Positions 1-11,535 are shown, counted from the stretch's first letter. The stretch: 64,000 nucleotides of DNA from Echinarachnius parma (GCA_037951105.1 JBAMJV010005537.1:1-64000), one strand, 5' to 3'. The notes: generated from the sequence alone by a model not told the origin. Numbers and translations are program-made.

Positions 1-1474
1 GCCTTATTAGGGTTATATGATGATAAGCAACGGTCAGCCATGGGTGTCGGTGATCCCAATACCTCAAACACTCAAACAGTAGGATGGTAGACAGTTACCA
101 AGTGGTGGTAGGAACTTCATCCGGTCTCAATCAAATCCCTTTGACAAGGAGCTGTGCGTGTTTGTGATTGTACGTTGGACGCTTGCAGTTGGAGTTGCGA
201 ACCACCAGTCCATGTGAAGCAAGAAAATCGTCAACATCGTGAATAGTTGGATACACACTCATATATGGTTGGAAGGGAAATTTGTTCTGTCCTATAGTGC
301 ATGAAGACTTCTGATGGTGTATACATATATGTTGTATAGGAGAGACACATATATTTCGCAGAAGACAACGTTGACTTCGCAGAAGACATTACAGATGGGA
401 AGCGCTCCCTGAATGAGACAACGATGCCAACATTACAATGAGGCCCCAGCCAGCTTTGAGAGACATCCTTCATAATGACCTGTGAAACTACCATAGATGC
501 TTGACTGACAAAATACAAATAGCAAAACACAATCCCCAGTCTATGCCTCATTCGGACAAAGTAAGTACCCACCATAACCATCAAATTGTTCCCTTCCAGA
601 TGTTACCTGACTGATGTGTCGAACTGTGTCTAGGTTTCAGCAGTAGGTATTCTGCGGACATTCAGCAAAGACAGTGCTATTAGTTCCACTAGTGGCGTTC
701 AATGTTTGGAAAGCAGCGCTTTGTACCAACTCCAGTAACGAAGTTTGTGTTGCTACATAGTTACATCAATTGGGATACTGCCATAATGCTGTCTGAATGA
801 TCGCTGCTGATACCTAACCACGGTTCGACCCATTAGTAAGGTAACATCGGGAATGGAGCCATTTGATGGTTGTGGAGGGTTTTGATACGTCTTTGTCCGA
901 AGGAGGCACATACTGTTTGTTCTTTTGTTATTTGGTTTTGGACACTCAAGCAGCTTGGTAGTTGCACATGTCATCAGATCCTTCGGTGTGTTTCTCAAAG
1001 CTGACTGGGGGTTATACATCTATGTGCCTCATTGTCATGTTGGCTTCTTTGGTAAAATTGCCATCGCTGTCCCATGCAGGGAGCGCTTCCCATCTGCAAT
1101 ATCTTCTGTGAAGTCAATGTTGTCTACTGCGAAATATATGTGTCTCTCTTAGTTACAACATATGAGGGTATGTAGTCATTACCATTGAACTTCATTCACT
1201 GTAGGGCAGACGTCACAAATTACCATTCCAACCGTACAGGAGTGTTTATCCAACTATTCAAGATATTGACGACTTTCTTGCTTTGTATGGCCTGGCGGTT
1301 GGCAACTCCAACGTACAATCACAAAAAAGCACAGCTCCTTGTCAAAGAGATTGGATTGAGACCGGATGAAGCTCCTACCACCACTTGGTAACTGTCCACT
1401 GTTTGAGTGTTTGAGGTATTGGGATCACCGACACCCATGGCTGACCGTTGCTTATCATAATAACCCTAATAAGG
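1..1474. repeat. Large inverted repeat, arms of about 700 bp
   Basis: Bases 1-700 match the reverse complement of about 755-1474 at moderate divergence, ending in GCCTTATTAGGGTTAT at both outer edges. Each arm reads toward the centre as a decayed coding stretch (DNIDFTEDIADGKRSLHGTA in the right arm, minus strand; a diverged version in the left, plus strand). That phrase resembles a multi-copy invertebrate protein family I recall but cannot name. The structure may continue beyond the window start. Confidence 0.75.
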
Positions 1475-2240
1475 CCGGGAGGCCATCATCCCCCCCCCCC
1501 CCCCCCCCCCCCCCCCTCAGGAATTGTTATGATTGCTCAGAATCGCGTAACGATCACGCCCCACCGCTTGGTGACTTTCTTCTTTTGAGTCTTACGCATC
1601 TTTTAAAACAAAGTTTTTGGAAATCGGACTTTCGTTACAAAGTCAGGTGACCTTTTGTCACTGCATGTCAGCCCAACATTCGCTAATTTTCGTGATTTAT
1701 GTACAAAACATATGGAAATATCAGTTTTCATAAAAACAGATATATCATTGGCTAATTGGTCTTGTTTACCTTTTAGGTATTTGTTTTTGGTGTAAAAATA
1801 GTTCAATTAAAGTTAGAAATAAAATAAAACAACAAAAACAATGAAATACATAAGTTAAAAAACAAAGAAATACATAAGAAATTATAAAAACAATATAAAA
1901 CAAAAGGAATAACCGGGCTCTTCTAATTCTTTTTGTTGTATTACTATTCAAGATCCTCTAAAGAATATATGTAGTGAAAACCAATGTTTAATAATGGAGA
2001 ATATATGATTTATGTGCAAAAATTTGAATTTTATTACCTTTTTTGCATAAATTACCATAAATATGCAAATTAGAGAAATTTTCGAGGAAAACAAAAATAA
2101 CATAGTATTGTATACATCTTACTTTAAATGCATGCAAGTTTTCGCGACGATTGGGCATTTCAAGGCCGAGATCTTAAGGGAGCCATAATGACCCCCTACC
2201 GAAAAAAGACCTAAAATAGCCCAGATTTGTGTAGGGTTAT
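1461..2240. mobile_element. MITE family 1 (AACCCTAAT...GGCCGGG ends), copy 1
   Basis: It begins AACCCTAATAAGGCCGGG followed by a long C run, and ends near GTAGGGTTAT. The interior has GTCAGGTGACCTTTTGTCA and several AATACATAAG stretches, shared with copies at 16,998-17,766 and 57,421-58,070. No coding capacity is seen. Confidence 0.65.
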
Positions 2241-3738
2241 AGGGTGCCCTCTGCTGGCCACCTGCACAAGATTTCAGAGTGCAATCATGTTTTTTATTGT
2301 TATTTGGGGTGCCCTTGAGACATTTGAATAGGTGGCTTGCTTTCATACCAAAAATCCCACGGGAATTTTCAAGCTCCTTGACTAAAGAGGGTTTCCCTAT
2401 AGCTGCAACGGCTCACTATATACAAATCCTTGGGCTATTGTATTTCTTTCTCAAGAAGATGGTAAGTAGGTCTACTAGACCGATAAATCTGTCCTTCTCC
2501 TCATTTGTTGTTTCACTCACCACTTCAGAGAAAGCTTGTAGTAATATAAAAAGGACCCCTCCAGAAAGAGGTGGATTTTTCTGTCTAACCAGCTATCTGA
2601 TCGGATCGGACAAACGACCTTTGATCACCTATACATATTACGCCGCATCCTGTTCTTACAATCGAAACCGATTAACCGAGCCATAATTCCACAGAAATGA
2701 ACACTCGATGTAAACAAAGAGATAATTAATGAACACTGTTAAACAGTTTGTACTTTGGATTGGATTACATCGATGGAAGGTTAAACCCCGGTTAAACACA
2801 TACCAATTGTACAGCGCGCGCCTATGGGTGCATTGAAAGACCCTTTGCAGGTACATGTATATCGGGTACAGGTTGGTTTTATTATTATCCAACTTATAAT
2901 GCGGAAGTTGGGAGAGCAAAAAGTACAGTGCGTAATTTAATTACTCCGGCATGCAGCTCGGACAGTCGATTATTATGACACATACTGCCACATTTGAGTT
3001 TATATACAGCGCAGATTGATATGGTAAGTGCATCGGATCTGATTTTACTCATAATAGTTATAACCAGGATAACTTTTACCTAGTTTATTTATGTTGATTT
3101 CAACCTAGGAAAAGGGACGTTGGATGGTGACCGTATAACAACATGAACATGCAGTACACCCATTTAGGAGTGCCGCAGCTACCGGTGATCAACGGGAGCG
3201 GGGCGGCTCTTTAGTCGTGGTGGTGGTGGTGGTACTGGTAGTGGTAGCCAGTGCATGCAGTGGTGCGGGATCAGGAGTAGCGGCCTTGGTGAAAATGTGT
3301 GTTGTTTAGTATTACAACGGCAAACTTACAAATGCGCATGTGTTTAAATTTAAAAAGGTACTATTTATTTATAAATATAAGTCTACTTACCAAGTGCATG
3401 TTAGAGATATGATTATATTTTGTAACATATGATATAATGACTTTGTTCATGTTTGTTTTGAAGATTTGATTGATGGCATATGGCATGGGATCGTGTGAGA
3501 TGAGCTGAGACAATGCAACTTGATGTACATAACATAGTAGAGATTGTAACCCATATAATATGATCATTGTAATATATAGACTATAGAGTATGACATATTA
3601 TTTATTGGAGTAGCATGGACCAAAGTCTATGCATGGACTAATCTTAAGTTAGAGTGCACCTTATTCAAAGTATTTTGGGGAGGTGATGGGGGGGGGGGGG
3701 GGCAGGGGGGGGAGGCACCCATAGCCTGCAAGTCAAGG
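2241..3738. other. Intergenic; one short repeated segment
   Basis: No gene is seen. 2,482-2,600 (from CCGATAAATCTGTCCTTCTC to TTTTTCTGTCTAAC) recurs at 4,271-4,367 plus 5,008-5,030. There is a short GGT run at 3,219-3,236 and a poly-G run near 3,690. The rest shows nothing recognisable. Confidence 0.6.
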
Positions 3739-3900
3739 GCCCCGTTGCAGAAAGAGATACAATCAAGTGTAAGTTGCAATTAATCGTAAGTCAGATCACG
3801 TGTTCTAGATGCGCAAATCTGATTGGTTGAAACGTGTACATTTTCTGACTTACGATCAATCGTAACTTACAATCGGTTGCATCTCTTTCTGCAACGGGGC
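3739..3900. mobile_element. Palindromic MITE family 2, copy 1
   Basis: The ends are GCCCCGTTGCAGAAAGAG and its complement. The centre has AAATCTGATTGGTTGAAA. A 5-bp duplication CAAGG flanks both sides (3,734-3,738 and 3,901-3,905). Related copies are at 24,627-24,765, 48,467-48,628 and 55,605-55,940. Confidence 0.85.
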
Positions 3901-4365
3901 CAAGGGCTAGCTAACCCCCCTGCACCTGCTACCCAGTAACTATCCATACATGCAGGAGGTGGGAACATGCAACCTTGGATTATAAAGATGTGCCACTACA
4001 ACTGAGAATTCAGACCATTTTCTTCTAATAGTATTTGCGATTTCTAGATACATAAATTTACTTTCTATGACCTGATAGAAAAGGGTGAAAATACAGCACT
4101 TGTAAATGGATTGATATATAGTTTGCCAACCAAGCATAAATTCATCTCACTATCTATCATACATCCTGCTGAAAAAAGGCAAAACAAAAAAAAATGTTGC
4201 CATGGCTACAGTAGTCTGCTCTGCCAACAAAAGTCCTCTGTGTGCCAACTAGGAGAGTTCACATGTAGACCGTTAAATCGGTCCTTCTCCTCGTTTGTTG
4301 TTTCACTCACCACAGATGGAGGGGATAGTATGACGTCATAATATTAAAGGACCCCTCCAGAACGA

Positions 4366-5006
4366 GATAAATAATAATAATAATAGACATTTATATAGCG
4401 CATATTGCAAAGAGCCTCTAAGCGCTTAACATATTTACATAAAAATTAACAAAATTAACAAAACTACATTAAATCTTTATTATAAACATATTAACAAAAT
4501 TAACTATCGCGAAAGGCTAACTTAAACAAATGAGTTTTTAATCTCGATTTAAAAGTACATGTATCTACATTGTGAGAAGTGCGAATGTTGAGGGGAAGAT
4601 TGTTCAACAAGAAAGAAGCAGCGTAAGAAAAGGATCTTTCACCATACTATTTTGAGGTAATTTGTTGTGTGAATTCAAGGAGTGACTGAGTAGATGATCG
4701 CAGTGTTCGGGTAGGAGTGTAGTGGTGGATTAGATCTATTAAGTAGGTAGGAGCGAGGCCATGAAAGGCTTTGAAAGTAATGAGAAGGATTTTGTAGATG
4801 ATACGAAAGTTGATAGGGAGCCAGTGAAGATTGTGTAAGATTGGTGTAATGTGATGAGATCAGGAAACAAGATACAAGGCGAGCAGCAGTATTTTGTACA
4901 TGTTGCAGTTCTGTGAGATTCTTATCAGGGAGTCCATAAAGTAGGGAGTTACAAGAGTCAAGTCGTGATGTAATTAGTGCATGAACTAGGCGAATAGTGG
5001 AATAGA
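4366..5006 (-). mobile_element. LINE 3' end (CR1/L2-like), 5'-truncated
   Basis: Read on the minus strand, fragments in shifted frames match the end of a LINE reverse transcriptase: DSCNSLLYGLPDKNLTELQ, VQNTAARLVSC, ITPILHNLHWLPINFRIIYK, TFKAFHGLAPTYL, LRSSTQSLL, LNNLPLNIR. The 3' end is TTAAGCGCTTAGA...GCGCTATATAAATG then (ATT)n, typical of CR1/L2-type elements. At least one frameshift and one stop make it dead. It interrupts a copy of the 2,482 repeat. Confidence 0.85.
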
Positions 5007-5029
5007 TGGATTTTTCTGTCTAGTTCACA

Positions 5030-5580
5030 TGATGATACGGGGTTAATATCCTATCAATGGTCTTTACAGCGATTCCATGTAAGTGTCATTAAACTTTAAA
5101 AATGAAGTACAAAGAACCAATTTGTGATTAATATTTTTAGGAAGAGAAATGTTGAAATGGTTTAAATTTTTTTTTTTTTTTTTAGGGGGGTCTTTTTCTG
5201 AAAAGTTACAGCCCTATGAACGTATGGGAAGTTTTGGGTCAAAATAGAGGCCTCTGGCCACACAACACTACATTGTAATGCTGCGCTATACGGGAACAAT
5301 GTGGGACAGTACAAAAAAAGTTTGTCAAAATTTCACACAAAATTCTTATCTTAAATTCAACAAAATCAATCATGACTGGCCCTAAAAATGATACAAGTGT
5401 TATATGAACTTACCAAAATGGTCCAAATTATTTTTCAAATGTCAAAAAAAATGCAAAATCTGCAGTTTTGGAAAATAAAAAGACTGAGAAAATCTCAGTC
5501 GTGATCCCTCTCGAAAGTGTTGCTGCTATCTGGATGACTGTCATGTATTTCCCGCAAGCTTCCCACACCACACGTGTTAC
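5030..5580. other. Intergenic, nothing recognised
   Basis: AT-rich with a T20 run near 5,167. No similarity to other parts of the window was noticed. Confidence 0.5.
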
Positions 5581-5643
5581 CGTATCCGAATTCTGACACG
5601 GCGTATCCGAATTCTGATACGGCGTATCCGAAATCGGATACGG
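5581..5643. repeat. Three tandem 21-bp near-palindromes
   Basis: Units 5,581-5,601, 5,602-5,622 and 5,623-5,643 follow CGTATCCGAATTCTGATACGG. The third is an exact palindrome over CGTATCCGAAATCGGATACG, apart from its centre. It resembles an array of dimeric protein-binding sites. Surrounding sequence to about 5,720 is more GC-rich than average. Confidence 0.85.
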
Positions 5644-6287
5644 CGGGCATGCTTGCAGATCGCGAGTTGGCTTGTTTTGGACAATAATAAGCGGCCTCCG
5701 CATGTTGCGGGCGGGCTTTCTTTGTTTACGATGGGACATCGAGCAGGAAGAGAAAGAAATGGAACTTATATGACGATTTTTGTAAGTATGACTTAACATT
5801 TTGAAAATGAAATTTTGTACAATAAATCATAAAATCAGCTTCAATCTAGGTATGCAATTTTTTACTTTAGATATGCTGTTCTTTTCTCTCTGTTTGTAGT
5901 TCAAATTGTGTCCCGTAGATTTTTACCAGTGTGAGCAGTAAATGGTCCTATCAGGACCATTTACAATACATTGTAGATGTGCCTCTGGCTTCATATTATA
6001 GTGTCAAACCAAAACAATATTTTAACCATCAGCTGTCCCTTAGTTTTCCATTATTAAATGGTTATGATATTAATTTTGAGAAAACAGTAAGATTTTCCTT
6101 CTATGTTAGCATTTAGCAAATTTATCATCCTCAAAATACACTTGATGAATGTCACCCGAGTCACGCAAAAGTTTGATTTTTTTTAATTACAGTAAATTTA
6201 GATTACTATCCAACAATTGTTTGAATGCTTTAATAAAGAGTGATGCTTTTGCTCTGCAACCCTCCCATAAATAGCTGCCTCAAAAGT

Positions 6288-6533
6288 GTCAAGCGAGTCA
6301 CGTTTGGACTCTGTCACGCGAGTCACGTTTGGACTCTGTCACGCGAGTCACGTTTGGACTCTGTCACGCGAGTCACATTTGGACTCTGTCACGCGAGTCA
6401 CGTTTGGACTCTGTCACGCGAGTCACGTTTGGACTCTGTCACGCGAGTCACGTTTGGACTCTGTCACGCGAGTCACGTTTGGACTCTGTCACGCGAGTCA
6501 CGTTTGGACTCTGTCACGCGAGTCACATGCCAG
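6288..6533. repeat. 25-bp minisatellite, nine full units
   Basis: The unit CGTTTGGACTCTGTCACGCG plus AGTCA repeats nine times from 6,301 to 6,525, with partial units each side and one A/G variant. Because 25 is not a multiple of 3, all three plus frames stay open; I do not regard these frames as genes. Confidence 0.95.
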
Positions 6534-6900
6534 TGTAATAATAATAATAATAATAATAAACAATTCTTAGAAACGCATAACACAACTGTCTCTATGCGTT
6601 TAAAAACTAAAAAGACCAAAAATTATACGGATAACTAACTAAAATGTTGTAAGAATAAGTGAGTTTTTAAGTGAGTTTTAAATGAATCTAAATTATTAAT
6701 GTCTCGCAAATATTGTGGGAGTAAGTTCCAATACTGTAAAATACATGGGCGTCGATCTGTCATTGATACCCATTCATCAGGGGGGGATGATCTATTCATT
6801 CATCCCCCCTGATGAATAGGTATTACGTAAGTATCTATGCGCTTAGAAACATCCGTATTAAGCGCCTAATAAATGTTGTGTATTATTATTATTATTATAG
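6534..6900. repeat. Elements bounded by (AAT)n and (ATT)n, with a C/G hairpin
   Basis: (AAT)7 at 6,538-6,559 and (ATT)5 at 6,880-6,898 bound about 330 bases. 6,770-6,830 forms an inverted repeat around ATTCATCAGGGGGG. It may be a decayed LINE or SINE tail; the family is unclear. Confidence 0.5.
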
Positions 6901-7608
6901 TATTAACTAAGGAGTAACGTGGTCGGGGGTAGTACGGACTATAACTAAGTTAACTAGTAAAATGATAGACTTCAAACGGCAAGCAGCAAATCATACAGCA
7001 AACATCAGAGAACATAAGGTAGAAGTAGAACGAAGGAAGAGACGTGTGGACAGGTTGGAGTCTGGTAACTGCACTAGTTTATTCAAGGCAATACTGCCAA
7101 ATAAATACTCTCAATAACAAAAGATATAATATGCAAATTAACTAAATGAGAACGTACCTACAACTAAAATGGACTAACCTTATTCTACAAAATAACCAAT
7201 AACAGATGAGATGATGATGACATGTGGAAAGGAGAACAAACACAATAGAATAGATAAGTGGCGTCCACATAAAGAGAAAGTAAAAGATGGGCAGAAAGAG
7301 AGAGAGAAGGGGAGAGAGGCTATACAAGTGGCAAGCAAGCCAGAGGGAAACAATAGAACAGAAATAGCAGTAGACAAGAATGAGCTGATTGAGATAACTG
7401 AACAGAATACAAACAGATGTTGATAGAGAAGAATGGGGTGACAGTGACAAAGGGGATGAGCATAATAGAATGGAACTTGAACTAAATACCAACGTCAAAA
7501 TAACAACCTTACATGGCCAGGGTTTTATGACGGGGAGGGGGGGGCGGGGGCAGGGGACAAAAATAGTTTGTAACCGAATGACACCTAAAGTCAATGGGTA
7601 TAGAGTGG
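6900..7608. other. Intergenic, nothing recognised
   Basis: AT-rich, with a purine-rich stretch (GAGAGAGAAGGGGAGAG) near 7,300. The long minus-strand reading frame here is the complement of that stretch and is not convincing as a gene. Confidence 0.45.
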
Positions 7609-7990
7609 TGAAGTGTGATGTCATACAAAATCATTTTTTAGAATTTTCAAATTTGAACTTCATTTTCGGAAAGAGCATGACAAATAATGTCCAAATACCA
7701 AAAATCAATTTAATATGTTAAGTATTTACTGAGATATGCCCATCCGAATGAATTTTACTTCAATAGGCAATCAGTGTTATAGTGCCCTGGTTCATAACTT
7801 TATGAACCAGAGCACTATAACACTGATCGCCTATTGACAAATATTTATTCGGATGGGCATATCTCAGCTAATACTTAACATTTTCAATTGATTTTCGGTA
7901 TTTGGACATTATTTGTTATGCTCTTTCCGAAAATGAAGTTCAAATTTGAAAATTCTAAAAAGAGATTTTTATGACGTCATAGCTTCTGTA
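7609..7990. mobile_element. Long palindromic MITE, arms of about 185 bp
   Basis: The arms are reverse complements with few mismatches around a 5-base centre near 7,798 (GGTTCATAA-CTTTA-TGAACC). The outer ends carry TGATGTCATA / TATGACGTCATA. No coding capacity. Confidence 0.85.
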
Positions 7991-8704
7991 CGCTATTGTG
8001 TGCACGCGTAGCACACTTGGTGAGCACTTTGGCAAGAAACCCTTAGAGAAAGCTGGGGAGTAGGGGCCTATTTAGTACCTGCCGGGGCCCAGGGGGGCAG
8101 AGCACCCATTAGCTTTTCTGGTATAGTTGGAAATGTAAAAGCCAAATGACAGTATTTGGAAATGCCCCACACACCAATTATGAAAAATATGCTTTCATCA
8201 CCAACTGAAAGAATATATATAATATTTTAATGTCAAGATTTTTACAGAATTTGCTTTTTAATCGACTACATGTAATTGAGCATTAAAAGGTTTGAAATTA
8301 AAACGATCAGGATACAGATCGATTCATCCGCCTATGCTAACGCACGTATGCATGGTATGATGGGCTTGTCGATATCTCTAGCCCAGCACTAGCGGCGCAG
8401 AGAAGGGCGAACAGGCAGTGAATTGCGGTGAATTGAGGCCAAGTCTGACTGGTGCGCTGACGGAGTGAATTGAATTTCTTCTGATATTTCTGCATGTAAC
8501 GATAATACGGTTCGATTTTAACATACAAGCTATTCTTTTATACTTAATACAACAATATTGATCAATTAGTTTGGCCGATACAGATGTTTTCGGTAACTTT
8601 CCCCAACACTGTTATTTTGTTGTAAGATTATTAAGTGCACATTGCAAACACCCTGATGGAACCCTGAATGGAATCAGTCAAGGGATACCCACATTGGTTT
8701 ATTT
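7991..8704. other. Intergenic, nothing recognised
   Basis: No repeat or coding signal was recognised in this stretch. Confidence 0.4.
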
Positions 8705-8802
8705 CCTGGTTCCGTACGGGCCAAACATTTGCGAGTGCGCCAATGCTATTCACGCGTACGTTTGGAGACAATAGAATCCCGGACGATTCGTTCGCTCTGG
8801 AC
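8705..8802 (-). mobile_element. Fragment of the TTAA MITE family 3
   Basis: The reverse complement matches the middle of the elements at 22,633 and 54,903 (GGCCAAACATTTGCGAGTGC, ACGCGTACGTTTG). Both ends are missing. Confidence 0.75.
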
Positions 8803-8850
8803 AAAAAAAAAAAATTTTTTTTTTGGGGGGGGGGGGGGCCAATTTTAAAG

Positions 8851-9020
8851 GGATAGTTGAGTATTGGTCAAACTTAACTTTAGTAACCAAAACCTGCACC
8901 ATTACGGTACAAAATAATAGTTATAACTCCACCATGCTCGAAAAGTATACACAATTACAAACGACAAAGTAAAACTCCTGTTATCATTCAAAAAGAGCCG
9001 TTACAACTCAAGAGTCAAAT
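8851..9020 (+). mobile_element. MITE family 4 (AGGGATAGTTGAG end), partial
   Basis: It follows TTAA and begins AGGGATAGTTGAGTATTGGT. It matches the left 170 bases of the element at 29,758 up to CAAAAAGAGCCGTTA. The right part is absent. An A/T/G homopolymer cluster (8,803-8,840) precedes it. Confidence 0.75.
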
Positions 9021-9025
9021 TAACT

Positions 9026-9414
9026 CTAGAGTACGCTAGCGCGAAGCGCTAGCGTTCTAGGTCCTCTTAATACGGGAGTGAAACTGAATATAGTTTTTGC
9101 ACGCTAATTGTGCTTAAAATTATACATATGATACGGTACTTACCACCGATTCATTCTCCAATATGTGATCCAACTATCGGTTGGATTAAAATTATGGGTT
9201 TTCCCTCCATTCCGCTAAAAATCAGTGATTTATGCGCCTCCTCGACTTTTCTCCGTGTGTTAGCGCGACTCCGAACAGATTTTGAACGAAAGATGATTGC
9301 GATGGCCGCCGATGCGAACGGCGCTTGCGATACCGTACACATTGTACATGCGCGGTAAGCATAGGAGGACCTCCTATAGGAGAATGCTAGCGCTTCGCGC
9401 TAGCATTCTCTAAA
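9026..9414. mobile_element. Inverted-repeat element with a perfect hairpin at each end
   Basis: The left end holds ACGCTAGCGC-GAA-GCGCTAGCGT (9,033-9,055) and the right end ATGCTAGCGC-TTC-GCGCTAGCAT (within 9,383-9,407). The ends are also reverse complements of each other over about 40 bases, including TAGAG and GGTCCTC. The interior is GC-richer than its surroundings, with CpG and no clear gene. Confidence 0.75.
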
Positions 9415-9535
9415 AGTGATGGCCGGACGTCAATCACTTTTATATTATATTTTGAAAGCAAATTTCACAGCAATGAGAGCATTTGAATGGGAATTATTAT
9501 TATTTCCCATGTTTTTTTTTAATGATCTTTCACAT

Positions 9536-10127
9536 GGAATTGAAATCACCCAAATCAGTTACAATTAATTTGGGGGGGGCACTTCGGAAAATACCAATAC
9601 TCAACGCTCGCCTGCATGAAAATACAATTTATGGGGGCTCTTTTATGATTTTGGGGGCTCTTTTGGGCATTTCGGAGGCGAACTCGCCCCTAGCCTCTGT
9701 GTATTTTGCACTGTGGTCCCTGATTTATGAATGTGTGTTTTACTGTGTACTACATGTTCATGTGCAAACGTGCCCACTCTCAACTTTGGAACTTCCGTAC
9801 TTTGTTTACATTCACTCTGGCATTTGTGCATTTTTTTCCCATTTCCCTGAGTTTTTTTTTATTAGGTTCAGTAAGGATCAGTACAAGTGATCAAATCTGA
9901 CATCAATGCTTACTTTTTTCACTTCCCTAGCCTACATGTCAATGCAGGAATTAATGTTTAATTTTAGGGGGCTACTTTACCAATCTGATGGAAATCCAGA
10001 AATTGTTTTTCACATAATTACCTATGGTAATTTTAGGGGCTACCTACTGATTTCAGGGGGCTATTTTGAAAATAAGGGGGCAAAATCGCCCTCAGCCCCC
10101 GTGTATTTCCTACCCTGGTACATGTAG
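9536..10127 (+). repeat. G-rich repeat family (GGGGGCT.. units)
   Basis: 9,570-9,720 and 9,890-10,127 hold runs such as GGGGGCTCTTTTATGATTTT and GGGGCTACTTTACCAATCTG. They end CTCAGCCCCCGTGTATTTCC. Reverse-strand relatives lie at 14,690-14,890 and 18,300-18,445, and a plus-strand relative at 40,080-40,320. Confidence 0.7.
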
Positions 10128-10230
10128 GTATTCTCTTTTTCTATGACATTTTGAATTACAATGACAATGACGTAGGTTTATTATGGAGCTCTTGAATGTC
10201 ACTGAATGAAGTTAATGGATCACTTGAAGT

Positions 10231-10455
10231 GCAAGTTGTGTCAAGCAGTGTTTGTGTAATGTGTACTTTAGGTGTAGTAATAAATACCATTGCAGTTGTA
10301 CAGTGCAAGTTGTGTCAAGCAGTGTTTGTGTAATGTGTACTTTAGTTGTAGTAATAAATACCATTGCAGTTGTACAACTGCAAGTTGTGTCAAGCAGTGT
10401 TTGTGTAATGTGTACTTTAGTTGTAGTAATAAATACCATTGCAGTTGTAGTACAA
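10231..10455. repeat. Tandem repeat, three units of 74-75 bp
   Basis: Units start at 10,231, 10,305 and 10,380 (GCAAGTTGTGTCAAGCAGTG), nearly identical. No function is apparent. Confidence 0.95.
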
Positions 10456-10534
10456 CATTTTTCATACGTACACTTTTAGAATTTCAAGCACAAGTGGCTT
10501 AGCTACCGGTGAGGGGGTACCTTTGCCTCCCCCC

Positions 10535-10665
10535 CGCAGGCCCCCCCCCCCCCCCCCCCAGGCCCCCCCCCCCCCCAAATAATTTGAAGAAAAAATTACA
10601 AACATAAGGATCTCAAGCATTTGTGAAAAAATATAAACATTAAGGTTTGCCCCCCCCCCCCCCAA
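10535..10665. repeat. Cluster of long poly-C tracts
   Basis: Three C runs of more than ten bases at about 10,540-10,576 and 10,651-10,664. Such runs are frequent in this window and many sit at the ends of small elements. Confidence 0.8.
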
Positions 10666-11312
10666 AATCAGTCCAACGACGCTACGCCACGCCACTGTAC
10701 ATCCGGAACTGTACTTGAGCCATTTCCTCTCCGCCGGATGGTTTCCTATTGTATTACAAACAACTTGAAACAAAACAACTTGAAATAAGTGCATACATTT
10801 GTCATCCACCTTGGTGTAATTCGAGGAAGTGATAATGTCAGAGCTGTATAATATATCCTTTGTTTGAATGTTTCTGTTTCTAGACAGAGAATTAGGTCAG
10901 ATACCTTGTAGTCATTTATACATTGAGAACTATTACTGAAAGCAGTAGGGGCAGGTACATGTAACAGTAGTAATTTAAAAATTTTAATGTATATTTCTGA
11001 TTTGTTTTAATACAGTAAATATGTTTTAAATTGTTGCAATATACTTGAACATACATTGTATATCAATTTATTTATGTTGAAGCCTATGATATACTAATAT
11101 GGTAAAACAATATTATACAAACATTTATGATGCTAAATACTGCTGAAAACTGCTTATCCAATGCTCGAAATTAACTTTTTTTTGCTGGTGGCCCGAAACC
11201 GAAATTTGATGGCCGAAAAAACAAAAAAAAACAGAAGAATAAATTACTGGTAATTTATCTACTATATAATAACGCCCAAAATGAGAGTCAACAACTTTTT
11301 ATTTCTATTTAA
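10666..11312. other. Intergenic, nothing recognised
   Basis: AT-rich sequence with no repeat or coding signal that I recognise. Confidence 0.45.
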
Positions 11313-11535
11313 TGCCCGGCGCAGACAGAGCCGACTCGACCCGATCCGACTGGTTTCAATCATGCTAGAATCGGGCCCGATCGGTCAGAGCTGATTCATC
11401 GTGTTGAATCGGCCCCGACTGGCATACGACTGTCTCTCGACTGGCAAAATGTGTGTAGCGAGGCACTGAAAACTGACCCGATCCGAATGAAAACCAGTCG
11501 AATCGGGTCGAGTCGGCTCTGTCTGCAGAGGGCTT
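11313..11535. mobile_element. Palindromic MITE family 5, copy 1 (TAA target)
   Basis: The ends carry CAGACAGAGCCGACTCGACC and its complement. A TAA flanks each side, as for PIF/Harbinger-type elements. A second copy is at 41,706-41,929. Confidence 0.8.

Noticed and set aside
5428-5799. 123-codon minus-strand frame
   Set aside because: It includes the 21-bp palindrome array (SDTPYQNSDTPCQNSD) and has no recognisable domain; possible but unsupported.
6240-6638. Three overlapping plus-strand frames with VTFGLCHASHVWTLSRES
   Set aside because: They come from a 25-bp minisatellite open in all frames.
7142-7624. 160-codon minus-strand hydrophobic frame
   Set aside because: Low-complexity Leu/Ser/Phe sequence read from a purine-rich strand; no recognisable family.
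10212-10502. Cys-rich short frames
   Set aside because: They are translations of the 74-75 bp tandem repeat.
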